DNA of 64,000 bases from Strigamia acuminata (lineage: Eukaryota; Arthropoda; Chilopoda; Geophilomorpha; Linotaeniidae). Under the pieces are notes generated by a model. That model was not told the origin of the DNA. It searched no databases and saw only the letters and a list, made by a program, of their open reading frames with translations. The first letter of the stretch is position 1. Every line of letters begins with the position of its first letter. Position numbers and translations under genes: made by a program. The stretch covers positions 13,560,517 to 13,624,516 of the forward strand of contig OX442318.1 in the NCBI GenBank assembly GCA_949358305.1, given 5' to 3'. Below, one piece after another: positions 1-12,160 of this stretch.

Positions 1-900
1 GACGAACAACTCCGAAAAACTTCCGGGCGACATGTTAAGATCCATTCGGGATCCGTCGGAACTTCCGGTTCCAAAACAGAACCGAGGGACCTGACAAGAC
101 GAGCGTTAACGCCCGCTCGGCGCACTCTAATTTGTTCAAAGTGAATTTCCACTCGATAGAGCGACCGCCAGACCACTTCCGGTCCGCACGCTTGTCCAGC
201 CCTCCGTTAAGTTCCCAAGTTCGGCACGAATAACGTTAACGCTGGCACGAATAGCGTTAACGCCCGCTCGGCGCACTCTAATTTGTTCAAAGTAAAACGT
301 CCACGAGGAATGGCCGCACGTCAACTTCCGGTCGGCACTCCTCAGCCCTCACCGTTAAGATCCCACCTTATTCCCCGACCGTTGCCAGGCAACCAGATGC
401 GCCGCATCGACCGGCGGCGGGCGAGACGCTGCCACGCGCGCTCTATTGGCGCGGTCGTTGACCTCGCGACCAGACTTGTTTGTGACCTTCGCAAACCCCC
501 TCGTTTTCGACTTTCGACACTGGCGTTCAAAGGAGGAGGGGGAAAAGTGAGTTTGGGTCAGGTCGGGCGCGGAGGGGGAACGGGGCGACCTTCGCGGCCC
601 GCGTTCTCCTCTCGCTGTTGACAGGTGTCGGGCGCGCAGTGGGGGAACGCGCCGCGGCACTTGATCAATGGGTCGCACGCGCCGTACCGTGAATCGCGTC
701 GCGGGGATCCCCCCGACCTGGCCGCCATTTCTTGCGTCGCTCGCGTCTCGGGTCGATTTCGCTCGTCCGGGTTCCCGGGAACCAATGATCGCCACACGCG
801 TCTCGGCGTCTGGCGTTTGTCTACTCGAGTAGTCCGCTCGGCGTCGCGCAGCATCGACCGGACTCCTCCCTTTCGTTAGTATGCGGCAAACGTGCCCCGC
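1..900. other. CpG-rich block with a 151-bp spaced duplication
   Basis: This stretch is far more GC- and CpG-rich than the AT-rich DNA to its right. A segment of about 39 bp beginning CGTTAACGCCCGCTCGG occurs at 104 and again at 255, giving a partial tandem duplication of 151 bp. Several frames are open here, but they overlap on both strands, as expected from high GC content. I see no recognisable protein or splice pattern. It may be a promoter-type CpG island or the end of a GC-rich repeat. Confidence 0.5.
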
Positions 901-929
901 GTGTCAACAATTCGTGGTACCTCCAGTGA

Positions 930-2010
930 TGGAAAAATGGAAAAATGGAAAAAGATTTATTTTTTTTCAAATTTTTTTTGAATTTTGTTCGGGGGTTGGA
1001 GTGAGTGGGCAGTTGGGGGTTTGTGTTGGAATGGAGACTGGATGGGCAAATGGCGGTCGAAAGGAAGGAAAGTGCTTTGTGTTTTGCGTGGTTTGGGAGG
1101 GATTGGTTGGAATATTGTATTTCTTTTTTTCTTTTTTTTGGGAGATGTTGGGGGGTGAATTGGAAAAATTTTGAGGATTATCGGATTGGAAAATTGTTGA
1201 AGTTTAACGTTGGGTTGAAATTTTGAACTAAAGATGGAAAAAAAATGCACCAAAGATGAGAAAAATGCATCACAAATGGAAAAAATGCACCAAAAATGAA
1301 AGAAATGCACCAAAAGGGGAAAATATCCACCTGAAGTAAAGAAATTGGTCAAAAATTTTTTAAAAAATGCACCAAAATGGAAAAGGTTCACCAAAAAGAG
1401 AAAAAATTGCAGGAAAATTAAAAAAAATTATTCATAAATGAAAAAAATCGCACCAAAAGTGTAAAAAATAAAAAAATGGCACCAAATATGAAAGAAATGT
1501 ACCAAAAATGAAATAAAATTGTACAAAAATGGACAAAAGTGGAAATTCTGCACAAAAAATGGACAAAAGTGGAAATTCTGCACAAAAAATGGAAAATTTG
1601 CGCCAAAAATTAAAAAATTGCATCATGCATTATGCACATTGCATCAAAACCGAACAAATTGCATCATTTTTTCGAAAAACCAAACGAAAAACCAAAAATG
1701 ACTAAGAAACCTCAAAAACTTCTCAAAAATCTCCAAAAACACCCAAATTCTACAACAAAAAAAGAAAACCCAAAAAAAATCAAAAACAAAAACCAAAATC
1801 AATTTTTCTCAAACCCATCCACTTGAAAACAACAACCCACACAACCAACCCCAACACCAAACCCTTTCAAATCACCCACACAAAAACCCACCACCAACTA
1901 AATTCCAATCAAACAACTCCCACCCCCCCCCCCCCCAAAAAAAAAAAAAAAAAAAAAAAACTCGATTACCCGCCCAATCACCCACCACCCCCCACATCCA
2001 AACCATTCAC
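930..2010. repeat. Low-complexity A/T-rich and C/A-rich DNA with short degenerate tandem repeats
   Basis: From about 1240 to 1640 the sequence is a run of degenerate 15-30 bp units of the type ATGGAAAAAATGCACCAAAA. Two almost exact 39-bp units lie at about 1528-1605. From 1690 to 2010 it becomes C/A-rich, including a poly-C tract and a poly-A tract near 1922-1960. Open frames across this region are by-products of low complexity. Confidence 0.8.
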
Positions 2011-2211
2011 TCCGAAATAATCACCCAATACAATCGCTCTATTTTCGACGATTCTCTTCACTTTAAAGAGCAACGACTGAGGTCAGATGTGCCAAGACTC
2101 CCAAAAAAAATCCAAAAAGAAAAAAAAGAAAAAAAAACCTTGCGAAAGAACAGTGGTACATCAGTGGTCACGAAAAACCAACCCCCAACCCCCCTATATC
2201 AAAAAAAATAT

Positions 2212-2463
2212 ATACACCGTATTTTATCGATTAAGAGCCGCGGCGTTTATTCAAAACCACCATTTTTGTCAGCAATTACAATTTCGGTTTTTCGTTTCTA
2301 ACATTCGTTTAACGTAACAAACGAAGTCTGAACGTCAAGAACGAAGCGTAAGCTCATCGTTCGTGAGGTTAAATACGGAAACAATACCGCAATACCGTAT
2401 TCTCGGTGTCTCAGCCGCGGCTACTATTCGAGAGCGACTCTTAATCGGTAAAATACCGTATAT
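2212..2463. mobile_element. MITE-like element with 27-bp terminal inverted repeats
   Basis: The left end (2216-2242, CACCGTATTTTATCGATTAA onward) is the imperfect reverse complement of the right end (2434-2460, GCGACTCTTAATCGGTAAAA onward). The interior has no coding frame. Its length of about 250 bp and its inverted ends fit a non-autonomous DNA transposon. The target-site duplication is unclear, so the family is not assigned. Confidence 0.6.
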
Positions 2464-2970
2464 TATTACGTGGTTTTATGCCCTCTGTGGCTAACAATAC
2501 ATAAAAGAATGCGAAAAAGAGGCAGCACTGTTGTTGTCGTTGCACCACTCACCAAATCCTATTCCTGTCTTCGTCCACCACCCCCGCAATTGTTGCGAGG
2601 AGCGGAACGTCTGCGCCGTTCACCCTTCCCCCTTTCTCGTCGTCTAGACTTCCGTATCGATCGCAGGAGCACGCGACAAACGCCTCGACTGCGCGTTTCT
2701 ACGTGTTGCACCCACCACAGACGTCGCCCCTCCAAGCCTAATCTCGTCCAAACCCACCAAAACGCCAAAAAACGTCCGAAAACGAGGTAAAACGCGGCAA
2801 AAGCGAGCAAAAGCGAGCAAAACGGGGTTGAAACGGAAATTAATTGATCGATTGCAACCCTTTCGGGGCACCGAAACACCCACGTACCGAAAAAATGATC
2901 GTATTGTGAGGGAAACGATGATTCGGTGAGATTTGTGCGAGAAAATTGATTAGAAAGAGGGTAGACTTAC

Positions 2971-3030
2971 CTCGGTTATTATTTGTAATGTGTCTTCCCG
3001 TGGTGTGTCCCTAATGCGCCACCAATCCAT
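2971..3030 (-). CDS. Putative short first coding exon (20 codons)
   Basis: On the minus strand an ATG at 3030 opens exactly 20 codons (starting MDWWRIRDT), ending in GAG directly before a consensus donor GTAAGT (intron starts at 2970). A TATA-like box (TATATAAAAG) lies about 35 bp upstream at 3063-3072, which would leave only a very short leader. I could not find the next exon with confidence in the low-complexity DNA to the left, so the gene is unidentified and may continue outside the window. The donor and TATA box could also be coincidental in this CpG-rich region. Confidence 0.3.
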
Positions 3031-3062
3031 AAGCTGCTGTCGGTAGGCGCAACCTCTCCCGT

Positions 3063-3072
3063 CTTTTATATA
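3063..3072 (-). promoter_or_regulatory. TATA box of a candidate minus-strand promoter
   Basis: TATATAAAAG reads on the minus strand, inside a moderately CpG-rich stretch (about 3000-3170) upstream of the candidate exon at 2971-3030. No TCAGT-type initiator is visible at the expected distance, so this is weaker than the promoter near 34.5 kb. Confidence 0.35.
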
Positions 3073-3837
3073 CCTCTGCGAGGGCGCTAGCGGCTGCACA
3101 GCTGATATTCGTTTGGGAGTGTGACGTCACCGGATGTCGCGCGCCATCTAGCGGGTGGAATTGGAGGTTGGTAGGTGCTGCTCGATTTCATGGCGCAAAT
3201 TGCTGATTCATGCGACGGTTTAAACCTGATTTTTCTATTTATTAATTATTTGGGGAAAAAAAGATGAGTGGATGAATAATAATTGTGGTGGGGAAAATGG
3301 AATTCGCGGTCGGTTTTGATCGAGTTTGGGCGATTTTGGGTGGTTTTGGTCGCGCGCGCCGAATTGATGCGTATATTTTATAGATTAGGCCTATTTTGGG
3401 TTGGTTTTTGGTGGTTTTTGTTCGTTTTGTTTTTGTTTTTATTTTTTGAAGTCGGGATGGGGATTTTTGATGGATTCGGTGTGAAAGAACTTTCCACTGA
3501 GCTCACGAACATGTCGCAATTGAGGAGAGAAAAACTGAGTCATGTGAAGTTTTTGAGGAGGTCACAATCCTGGAAAATGTTGACTCAAAAAGCTTCTCCC
3601 ATTCTTGAATGAAATTAAATAATTGGAGCAACAGTTATGTCATGTGACAATGACCTCACTGGCTTGGATTTCATTCAGCTTATATTCAATTTAATTTTAT
3701 TTCTTTTTTTTAAAAAAATATTTTTATTTATAATTTTTATTTGGCCGTAAAGCAAAAAACTTTTCTTATTTTTTCTTTTTTAATTTTTGGTCGTTAAAGG
3801 CCGATTCCCACTGGAAAGTAAGTTCGGAAAGTAATTG

Positions 3838-3974
3838 CAGTCGAAACTCTTTATAACGAATAGCGATGTAACGAATTATCGATATTACGAATACCTAAAA
3901 ATGGCTGAACTCCGTGTTAATAAACTTCGATGTTTTTCGGGTCTTTTGCGATTCGTTATAAAGAATTTCGACCG
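3838..3974. mobile_element. pogo/mariner-like MITE, copy 1
   Basis: A 137-bp near-palindromic element. Its left end CAGTCGAAACTCTTTATAAC is mirrored by ATAAAGAATTTCGACCG at the right end, and the right flank begins TA. A second member of the family lies at 14338-14496. The inverted ends resemble pogo/Tc1-mariner non-autonomous elements. There is no coding capacity. Confidence 0.65.
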
Positions 3975-4509
3975 TATAAGACGGTTATCGGTACTCCGTT
4001 GTTCCAAGTCCGGGCCATTTTGTTTTTTCCAACCGTTTTAAAATATGGGGGGTGTCGCTGTCGAAGTTTTCTGCACCGGAAACCATTGTTATTTTGTTTT
4101 GTTCTAAATGAAGACGTTTAAAAAAGGTGTTTAGTCATTGGCCGTGGGTTTTGAATTTACGGAAATGTTTTTCTTTATATATTTAGATTGTGTGGGAATT
4201 GGAGGATGTGAAAATGTGAGGATTTAGGCCTAAAATGATTTTTTTTTGTTGGTCTTGAGGTTGTTTATATGGTGTCTGGTGTGTGGAGGCAAGTAATTTT
4301 GATAATAGTCATGAAATTATACATCATCATGTGGAAATAAAAGTTTCTAATGAATAATAATTGTCAGTTGTCTGGTATTAAGGTTGTGTTTTGAAATGTT
4401 TAGTTTATTAGGAGGAAAATGTGCAGTTTTTTTATTTTTTAATAGTTTAATGTTGTAATATGAAAGAAAATTAAATGTTTATGGGAATTCTATAAATGCT
4501 AGATGATAA

Positions 4510-5165
4510 AATGTTTAATTAAGCCTGAAAATGGTCATTTATATTGGGCTTGAAGAATGGACAATTTTCTTTGGATTTTCCAGTGTGTAGGCCTAGATTG
4601 AGTGGATATATTAATGCAAATTGTCTATTTTGAAGACAATGGGTTATTATTCAGGTCTGTAAATGGTGATTTTAGGCTTGGATCAATGGAATTATGTCAT
4701 TTAAAATGTAGAATTTTTGATCTAGTTCAATATTTAGGTTTATATGGAATGGAAATAATGATGAAAACGTTAGAAATTGATGCAAATTATCTGTTTTGGA
4801 GACAATAACTGACTAATAATGTCTAAAATGGTCATTTTAGACATTAAATAGTGTTTTTTGTCATGAAAAATGGGAGAGTTTTTATGTAATTCAGTATGTA
4901 GGGCTAAACTGAATGAAAAAAAATGATAAAAATTCTGGAAATTGATGCAAATTATCTATTTTGAAAGCAATATTTGGCTAAGGGAGTCTAAAGATTGTCA
5001 TTTTAGACTTTAATTGATCGTTTTTGTCACTGAAAATGGAGGATTTTCTTCTAAATCAACAATTAGGCCTTGAAGAGGGAATGTAAATAATGATCAAAAC
5101 TACAGAAATTAACACAGATTCTTTTTTTTCGAGTCACTAAATGACTAAATAAATCAATTTCAAGT
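4510..5165. repeat. Diverged satellite of about 166-bp period, four or more units
   Basis: The core TGATGCAAATTATCT (or a variant) followed by a TTTTG-rich stretch and then TCTAAA.TGGTCATTTTAGAC recurs at offsets of 165-167 bp (core positions about 4615, 4781, 4946, 5113). The units are clearly diverged, so this is an old tandem array. It has no coding potential. Confidence 0.7.
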
Positions 5166-5169
5166 GAAA

Positions 5170-6900
5170 TTTCAAGCTCTGATCAAACGTAACGTACACT
5201 CTTTAGGCCTAAACCCTCTCATTTGCAACGATTTTTTTACGATCATAAATTAAACATTCGACCAGAAAATCCACCTGCATGAAAAAAAATGACCACAAAC
5301 CTTACGATTTTATGGCCATATGTTGTGTGGAAAATACCGAAATAGGCCTAAACTCGCAAACAATGAAATGAGAAATTATAAACCGTTTGTCTGAGCCGCC
5401 ATTTTAAAATTTAAATTGTTAAAAACGTATAATTAATTCCGAGTAAAAAATAGGAAGAATACAAAGTATATAGTCACACAATGCAACATTAGAGTTTAAT
5501 AGTTATTTGCTTTGTGCATGTAAATGTGAAATCCGTTTCGGGCTCATTATAAAAGCCACTAATTAGTTGGTGGATATGAACTTGATTAGGCTTAAATCCG
5601 AGACGGGGAACAGTCAATGCGCAACGTTTTATTTTTGAAACACAAAGTTGGAAATAATAATAATAGAACATAACGGAAACAAAAGACTTGAATTAACTTG
5701 TGTAGTTACGCCAGTTTACAGTTCCAGGAACCCACTTATCAAGGAGTGGTTCTCCTGGAAATTAATTTTTGAAAAATTTTTTTAAAAAAAATTTAAAAAA
5801 AAAAATTTTATACAAAAATTTAAAAAATTTAAAAAAATTGTATTAATTTTTTTTGGTGTGGTAAAATGTGATAAAATTTGTATGGGAATGTTTTTATGAC
5901 GTAATTGTTATCAAGTTCAAGTTGATTTTTTTGTTGTTGTTATTGTCAAGTTCAAAAACTCTCATTTTCATTGTTTGCCATTGACATTTCTATCTATAAT
6001 GTTTGTTTATTATTATTATTATTTTTTTAAATTCCATTATTTTTTAAAATTTTTTTTAATATTTTTTTGTAGATTATTTATCCAGAATTTCCAGTTTGGT
6101 TTCTGACCTAAATTTTTGTTCACAACTTTCACAACTGAATAACACAGATAGGCTTAATTTTGTGACGATGGCGGACTAGTGCTAATATTTCATCAATTAT
6201 TAACTAAATCATCACCTCTCATATTGCCAGATAAGTATAGTGAACCTGTGAACTTTGTATGCAAGAGATAAAATAAAGTGAGTAATCGGGAAGTTTCTCA
6301 AATCAGTTAACGTTTATCTAAGTAAATATAAATCGATTTAAATATCTAGACCGACAAATGGCCAAATTTACACAAAGTATTAAACTATACAATTTAAGTG
6401 GCCTAAGCCCTAAAATAATAAAATTTTGGATTGTTGATCTATTGGTCCAGAAAAGGGAAAAACTTCCCTTTTATCTGAAAATAAAGATGTCGTCTTAAAT
6501 CGTTCTGATTTTACTTCTCGTTGGGTTCCATGGTTAGGTTAGGTACTATTGGCTTTGCTGCATCGCCACAACTTTGGTTGGTCATTGATTTGGGTAACTG
6601 CCCGCAGTTGTATGTGGTCAAATCGTGATCCATTTTCACTAAGCTTTTCGGCAGCCTTAGTTTACTGGTATCCGGCATGCGAAGTAGTATAATTACGGTT
6701 GAAGTTATCATGCCCGACGGAACTTTTTCCGCGTCGCCGGATGTTATCTCCTCACGACAACGCAGTCGTCAGTGGGCACTCGGACGTGGAGGCATTATAT
6801 CACCCATCTCCACGTCAAGTGTACGCCGTTCAAGTTAAGAAGTGCCGTCGCATGTTTGCACAAAATATTGTGCGAGTTACTTCTTGTTGCAAGGAAATAT
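5170..6900. other. Gene-poor AT-rich spacer
   Basis: No convincing gene. A strongly A/T palindromic tract lies at 5765-5850. Around 6510-6910 the sequence is less AT-rich and has short open frames on both strands, one of them opening with an ATG at 6710 on the plus strand. Without splice context or recognisable motifs I do not call a gene there. Confidence 0.5.
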
Positions 6901-6904
6901 ATAC

Positions 6905-7128
6905 TCCAGCAGGATCACTGGATTAACCACTGCCCCAATAGGCACATTGGTCTCTAAAATCCCTCCAATCGCTGTAAACAGGAACTGGATACATAGGGCC
7001 CTTTCCTCATTAGTGGAATCCCAGGTGTTCAACAGGAACTGGATACACAGGACCTCTGAACTCAGTACAGGTGTGATGGGTGGTTCAATCCCTTGGTCAA
7101 GTTGTACTAAATTCAAAGAAATTTAGTA
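6905..7128 (+). repeat. SINE-like interspersed repeat, copy 1
   Basis: This segment shares blocks with the reverse complement of 38215-38392: AACAGGAACTGGATACA, AAATCCCT.CAAT, and TCAATCCCTTGGTCAAGTT. A third, internally deleted copy lies at 56337-56400. The block GGTTCAATCCC at about 7083 resembles a tRNA B-box, but no A-box is evident. The family is dispersed, has variable internal deletions and encodes nothing. SINE is the best guess. Confidence 0.55.
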
Positions 7129-7129
7129 T

Positions 7130-8950
7130 TTTGGGCCAATATTCACATTTATCTCCGTATATACTTTTACCGTCACAATTTTGACATTGAGAGATTGAAT
7201 GAGAATATCAGTTTAATTTTTAATAATTAAAAAAGAGAGCAAATTGGAAATACAATTACATCATACGATGTATAAAATATATGTAATTAATAACTGAAGA
7301 TGGCTAGTGATGTCCGAAAGCGCTTTTCTGAAATAGACTTAATCAGAAATGGATGATGATATCCCCACACAGGTTAACGTATAAACCAACGAAAGAAACT
7401 GCCTGAACGTAAACGCAACAAATATGTGATTTGTAGAAATAATAATAAGAATAATGTAAAATTTTACATTTAGACTGGTTTAAAAAATATAAACAAGTTT
7501 AAAAATGTGTCAAGCGAAAAAAGCAATTTTAGACTTCGGTGTTTTTGTGTGCGATAAATGGAATTTAGCATTTGACGATGTTTTTCGGCCCTGATCTTCC
7601 TGTGTTCCTGAATGTTGACATTCTTTTGATTAGCTATTTTCAGTCCAATTTCTTTTTTTTTTACTCTTTTTTTCATGCAAATTGCTGGGATGGTTTAACC
7701 ATTGCATTATCATCTGTCAGCATGTGTCATAAAGATATAATTAGTTTGAAATTTGTTGAATCAATGCAACAAGAGAAATGGATTTATCATTTTTTTTTAT
7801 CACATTGTTTACATTGTTAAAAAATGAAATGACATTTAGTTACACATGAAAATTCCCTATTCACAGGCTGTGGCAGTTATTTTAAGAGTGACTCATCACG
7901 TAAAACTATCTTGTTTTCCATTGATTAGGGTGCAGTAACACAAATATTGATTCTTACCACTATAGTTTGAAGATGATTGTTCCTGCAGTCATTTGTCATG
8001 ACCAAAATGAGTTGTGACAATAAAATATGTATACAACCATTTGTAGACACAAAATTAATCAAAATCTCAAACTAAAATTTAATCAAACATTTGAATATCT
8101 AAAAATAAAAATAGCTAGGGGGGGCATTTTCCCCCCAATAATTTTTTTTTTAATTTTGCCCAATTTCTTTGCATTGTAACATGAATTCATGCACCTGAGG
8201 TGTAAAATTAGACACTTGAGTTGGTTTAATGACCCCCTAGACCTATGACTAAAACATAAGTAAGGCAGCAGATGTGAGATGGAATTCCCAAGAAATTTGC
8301 TTATCAGTTATATAACTGTAATAAAGAAGCCAAGCAGTGGAACTAAGCCTGTTTTAATCGCGTATTGAGGGGTGGGGGAGGGGGTTAGGGCCATATTTCT
8401 TTATCTGGGGATTATTTTTCATGTAGAAATTAAATTAGTGGTAGTTTTATTAATTATTTTTTTTTTAAATTGTTTTTCTGTGTAATGAAATGCCAGTTGA
8501 ATCCTGAACTCATTTCCTGGGGTATTCCAAGAAGCTGGGTTGGGATAGTGGGAAGAGTGTGCTGGTCACTTCCAAAAATGGATTATTAGGCTGGTAAAGA
8601 AGGAGGATAAATGTGACAGACTACAATGGTATTGGGTAATTTATTCTGCTGACTGTATGACACAATAATTATGCTTGATACATTGTAGTTGTTTTAGAAT
8701 TAGTTTTCAATTCACTTCCTCTTTATGTAGGGAAAATGGTGATAGATTTTGGTTTAATCTGTTGGATTAGGCTGATGTTGATAAAAGTATTATTGAGTTA
8801 GTGTTATGTGTATCGTAGATTTTTTTTATTATCTAAATATTATCTAAATAAAATTTGGAGTGTAAAAATTCAAGTTCTATTCAGTGTTTAGAACATTTCA
8901 GGCATTTGGATGGAAAGAGTTAAAATTGCGAGATACATTTTTTGTTGTTA
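7130..8950. other. AT-rich spacer without recognised features
   Basis: Only short chance open frames and homopolymer runs are present. I see no splice-bounded exon, element end or RNA gene in this stretch. Confidence 0.5.
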
Positions 8951-8956
8951 AATGAT

Positions 8957-9410
8957 TTACTTTTTAGGTAAAAGAAATTCATTTTTAGACAAAAGAAATT
9001 CATGTTTAGGCAAAAGAAATTCATTTTTAGACAGAATAAATTCACTTTTGGCAAATAAAAATTTATTTTTTGCCAAATAAAAATTCATTTTTAGGCAAAA
9101 AAATTCTAGGCAAAAAAAATTGTTTTTAGGCAAAAAAAAATTCACTTTTTGTAAAAAAAAAATTTTTTTTAGACAAAAAAAATTCATTTTTAGACAAAAA
9201 AAATTCATTTTTAAACAAAAAAAATTCATTTTTAAACAAAAAAAATTCATTTTTAGACAAAAAAAAATCATTTTTAGACAAAAAAAATTCATTTTTAGAC
9301 AAAAAAAATTCATTTTTAGACAAAAAAAATTCATTTTTAGACAAAAAAAATTCATTTTTAGACAAAAAAAATTCATTTTTAGACAAACAATTCATTTTTA
9401 GACCAATAAA
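8957..9410. repeat. 21-bp minisatellite, about 20 units
   Basis: Tandem units of TTCATTTTTAGACAAAAAA, about 21 bp each, become nearly perfect between 9175 and 9390. Because 21 is divisible by three, both strands stay open across the array and give artificial heptad-repeat reading frames. These are not genes. The left part (8957-9120) is more diverged, suggesting expansion from the right. Confidence 0.9.
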
Positions 9411-9419
9411 AACCTTCAT

Positions 9420-11600
9420 TTTAGGCTAAACACAAATCCCCTTTATATTTTATGTCAAAAAATGCGTTTTTTATTCACAAATATGAACCAAGAAAATTAA
9501 AACAACATTAAAATATCGGAGCTTATTCAGCGAGCTGCATAGAAGAGTCAGATGTCCACCCTTTTTTACGATTTCTAAATCGCCACTGGCTTAACTTATG
9601 TCGTACACACACAAAGCGAATAAATTACAGGATTAATCTTCAGTTCCTTGAAATCAACTCCAAACATGAAATTATATAATTACAATTTTTATAGAGTCTG
9701 AATGCAGTCAAATGGAAGCAAACGCAAGGTGGGAAATACTGTCTGAACATAACCCCTATGTATTGAAATACTTGTACTTTATTCACATCTATTTAATTTC
9801 TAGTCTGCTGATTTTCTCCTGACTTTTAAACCGGTTAAATTAGGTCATATTAACACAGTAGAGTGAATTTTTTTTTCTTTATTCTGTGTGTCTAAAAATG
9901 TGCCCAACCTCATACTCCAATTCAAAAGAAATGAAAAACATTGAAATCATAATGTATGACTTTTTTGTTTAATGTATTGATTAATTGTTTATTTAGTGGT
10001 GAAATAGTTGTTGTAAAAACTTTTATTTTTTGTTGTTATGCTTATCAAGTTTGTGGGCAGTATTGTTTTTTGTATTAATTAAGTCCTGTCTCTCCCCCTG
10101 TAGGCTTAGGCTGTTGGGAGGGACAGGATTACTCTGGTAGTAGTTCCAATAAACAATATTATTATTATAATTATAATTATTCTTTCCCAAAATTATATAT
10201 TTTTGTAAACAACATGTCATTTGACGGAAAACACCTCAATTTAGTGTTTATTACGTGATGTGGAGAATATAAATGGCTGGTATCATAGCCGGTATTACTC
10301 TAACAAGTAAGCCGCGCAGACGGTTTAGGGTTATTGCTGAGTAGCCATTCCCGTCACGAGAGTAATTAAAAAAAGATATTCTGTGCTTTTATGTGGTATT
10401 TGAGCGTTACATTACAGTAGATTAAAAGTAGAGCTGGACCTCTGTTTAACGAACACTGATTTCAGGGGCGTAACTCAACGGACCCCAAATTAGTGGAAAT
10501 TAAAAGAAAATTTATTCCAGTTGTAAATCACGCAAATATTTGCTTAAGTCAACATTATCATAATCATTTTTTTTTTTTAAACTTTTATTTTACTTTTATG
10601 TTGGTTTTGAAGTTGAGATTTATTACATTTCGTTTCAAGATATGTTCTAAACGCTGCAAAAAAAGTGAGATTTCCAAATGGAAAGTGTAATGGAAATATA
10701 GCTGTAAATGGTTGTGGGTGGTCTATCAGGCTTACGGCTTCAGACGTTGTAAGCTTAGGAGTATAAAGTTAACTGCAGTCTTCACCCGAATATTACAGGG
10801 TCGCGTTGTATTCGAATACAACACCGTGGTGTTATATTTCAACCAAAATTAACAACTTAAACCGTGTAAATCTAGGAAAAATACTTCAAGAAATTTGAGT
10901 TTACCTATTAACAAATTGGGAATCAGAGATCTTCAAATTCTTTGTCTCAGGGCCCGGAAATAACACAATATGGCCGTGTAAAACCAACCGCTACCCTGTA
11001 AAAAACGTTTGATTGGCTCGGAGACAACTAAACAATTTAGGAGAATTAACTAACTCTTGTTGTTGATTTTACTACACTTATTGCTGCCTTAACTAAATTT
11101 ATTTCAAGCAACAACATCCTAAAGTCGTCGACAACTAAACGTTTAGTTGTCTCTCAGCCGACCAAACATTTAGTTAAAACAACCAAACCGTCTTTAGAAT
11201 GTATAGTAGTTAAATTAGACTCGGTTTAAGTAAACTATTTGTTGGGTAATAATATATTAGACAACATTGTATAAGAAATTCATTGTAATAAGAAAAGGGT
11301 TTCCCTAGTAACGAATAAAAGAAACTACATTATATTAGTTGCAACCAAACAAAGCAGACACGTTTACATGAATTATACATGGTTAGGGTTAACTTAGCAA
11401 TTTCCTGATTTAGGTCCCTAAGATCGGTAAGAATGTGTGTCTCTCGCGAAAATTAGACCCGTATTCTTAACGTAGTCCGTAATCGCAGGGCCCTAATGCC
11501 GTAAATCCAGCCCCGGTATATAAACCTGATATCTTTTCTCTCACGAAAAATTAATAAATAACTACAAAAAATATAAAAATTCACAGAATCGCATTTTAGG
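9420..11600. other. AT-rich spacer with two notable inverted repeats
   Basis: No gene is supported. A hairpin with 13-nt arms (10084-10096 and 10116-10128, one mismatch) encloses a 19-nt loop. A perfect 22-nt palindrome occurs at 11130-11151 (left half GACAACTAAAC). Related AACTAAAC and GTTTAGTT words recur nearby between 11020 and 11180, so this is probably an eroded element. Confidence 0.5.
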
Positions 11601-11621
11601 CCTATTTTCGACATCCACTTA

Positions 11622-11668
11622 CCTCTTTCTACACTTAATACGCCCGAGATGACTTTGCCCGCTCATTC
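11622..11668 (-). CDS. Very tentative first coding exon downstream of a CpG-rich region
   Basis: On the minus strand a reading frame beginning MRMSGQSH runs into AAAGAG directly before a consensus donor GTAAGT (ACTTAC at about 11616-11621 on the plus strand). It lies downstream of a CpG-rich, promoter-like stretch at 11800-12130. No acceptor or second exon was identified. The donor plus a CpG island is suggestive only. Confidence 0.2.
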
Positions 11669-11789
11669 TCATACATAAATCTCTAAACACAACTCTTTAT
11701 TTCACAATAACTATTTTTAACATTTTTTTTCCCCCTCCCCGTTTCTTTTCTTCTCTTTCTCGTCTTATTCATCGCATCTGTCATAACCG

Positions 11790-12160
11790 AAAGGAGTGTC
11801 TATTCCGGAAATGGCACCGACATAGTTTGCACACTTTCACATCCGGAACGACCCACAGCGCGCGCGTTGGCCTTGGTCGAGCCGGCCGCGATTGGTCGCC
11901 CGATTTTAAGTAGCTGCGCCCAGTTTGCCAATGGTAAAACACCGAACTGGGTGGAGAAAGAGCTCATTGGCGCCATGGTGGCCAGGGGTGAGTGAAAAGC
12001 GACGCCAGGGAGTCCCAGCGAGCAGCAGGAAACGGTTAGCGAATAATGCGGGGGTGGCGTGGCGGGCGCGATGGAAGGATGACTCACTTCGGCTCGAAGC
12101 GCTCGATGACGGTGATTTCCGAAAATCATTTCCAGCTTGTCAAAGGCGAAAATAAATCAC
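11790..12160. promoter_or_regulatory. CpG-island-like block, possible bidirectional promoter
   Basis: The block is GC-rich with many CpGs between two AT-rich stretches. Candidate splice signals face away from it in both directions: a minus-strand donor near 11622, and plus-strand acceptors near 12794 and 13488. Frames open on both strands inside it but show no recognisable protein. It may be a promoter or an eroded GC-rich repeat. Confidence 0.35.

Noticed and set aside
342-854. Overlapping long open frames on both strands in the GC-rich left end
   Set aside because: They overlap each other in several frames, have no recognisable motif or splice context, and are expected from high GC content.
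957-1626. Minus-strand Phe/His-rich open frames
   Set aside because: Generated by the A-rich degenerate tandem repeats. Composition is wholly explained by low complexity.
8957-9410. Possible CRISPR-like array
   Set aside because: There are no unique spacers between units, and the context is animal DNA. It is a simple tandem repeat.
8957-9419. Heptad-repeat proteins on both strands (NFFCLKM type)
   Set aside because: Artefact of a 21-bp minisatellite, which keeps every frame open.
10420-10500. Possible DNA-transposon end near GGACCTCTGTTTAACGAAC
   Set aside because: I found no matching inverted copy within 2 kb and no flanking duplication.
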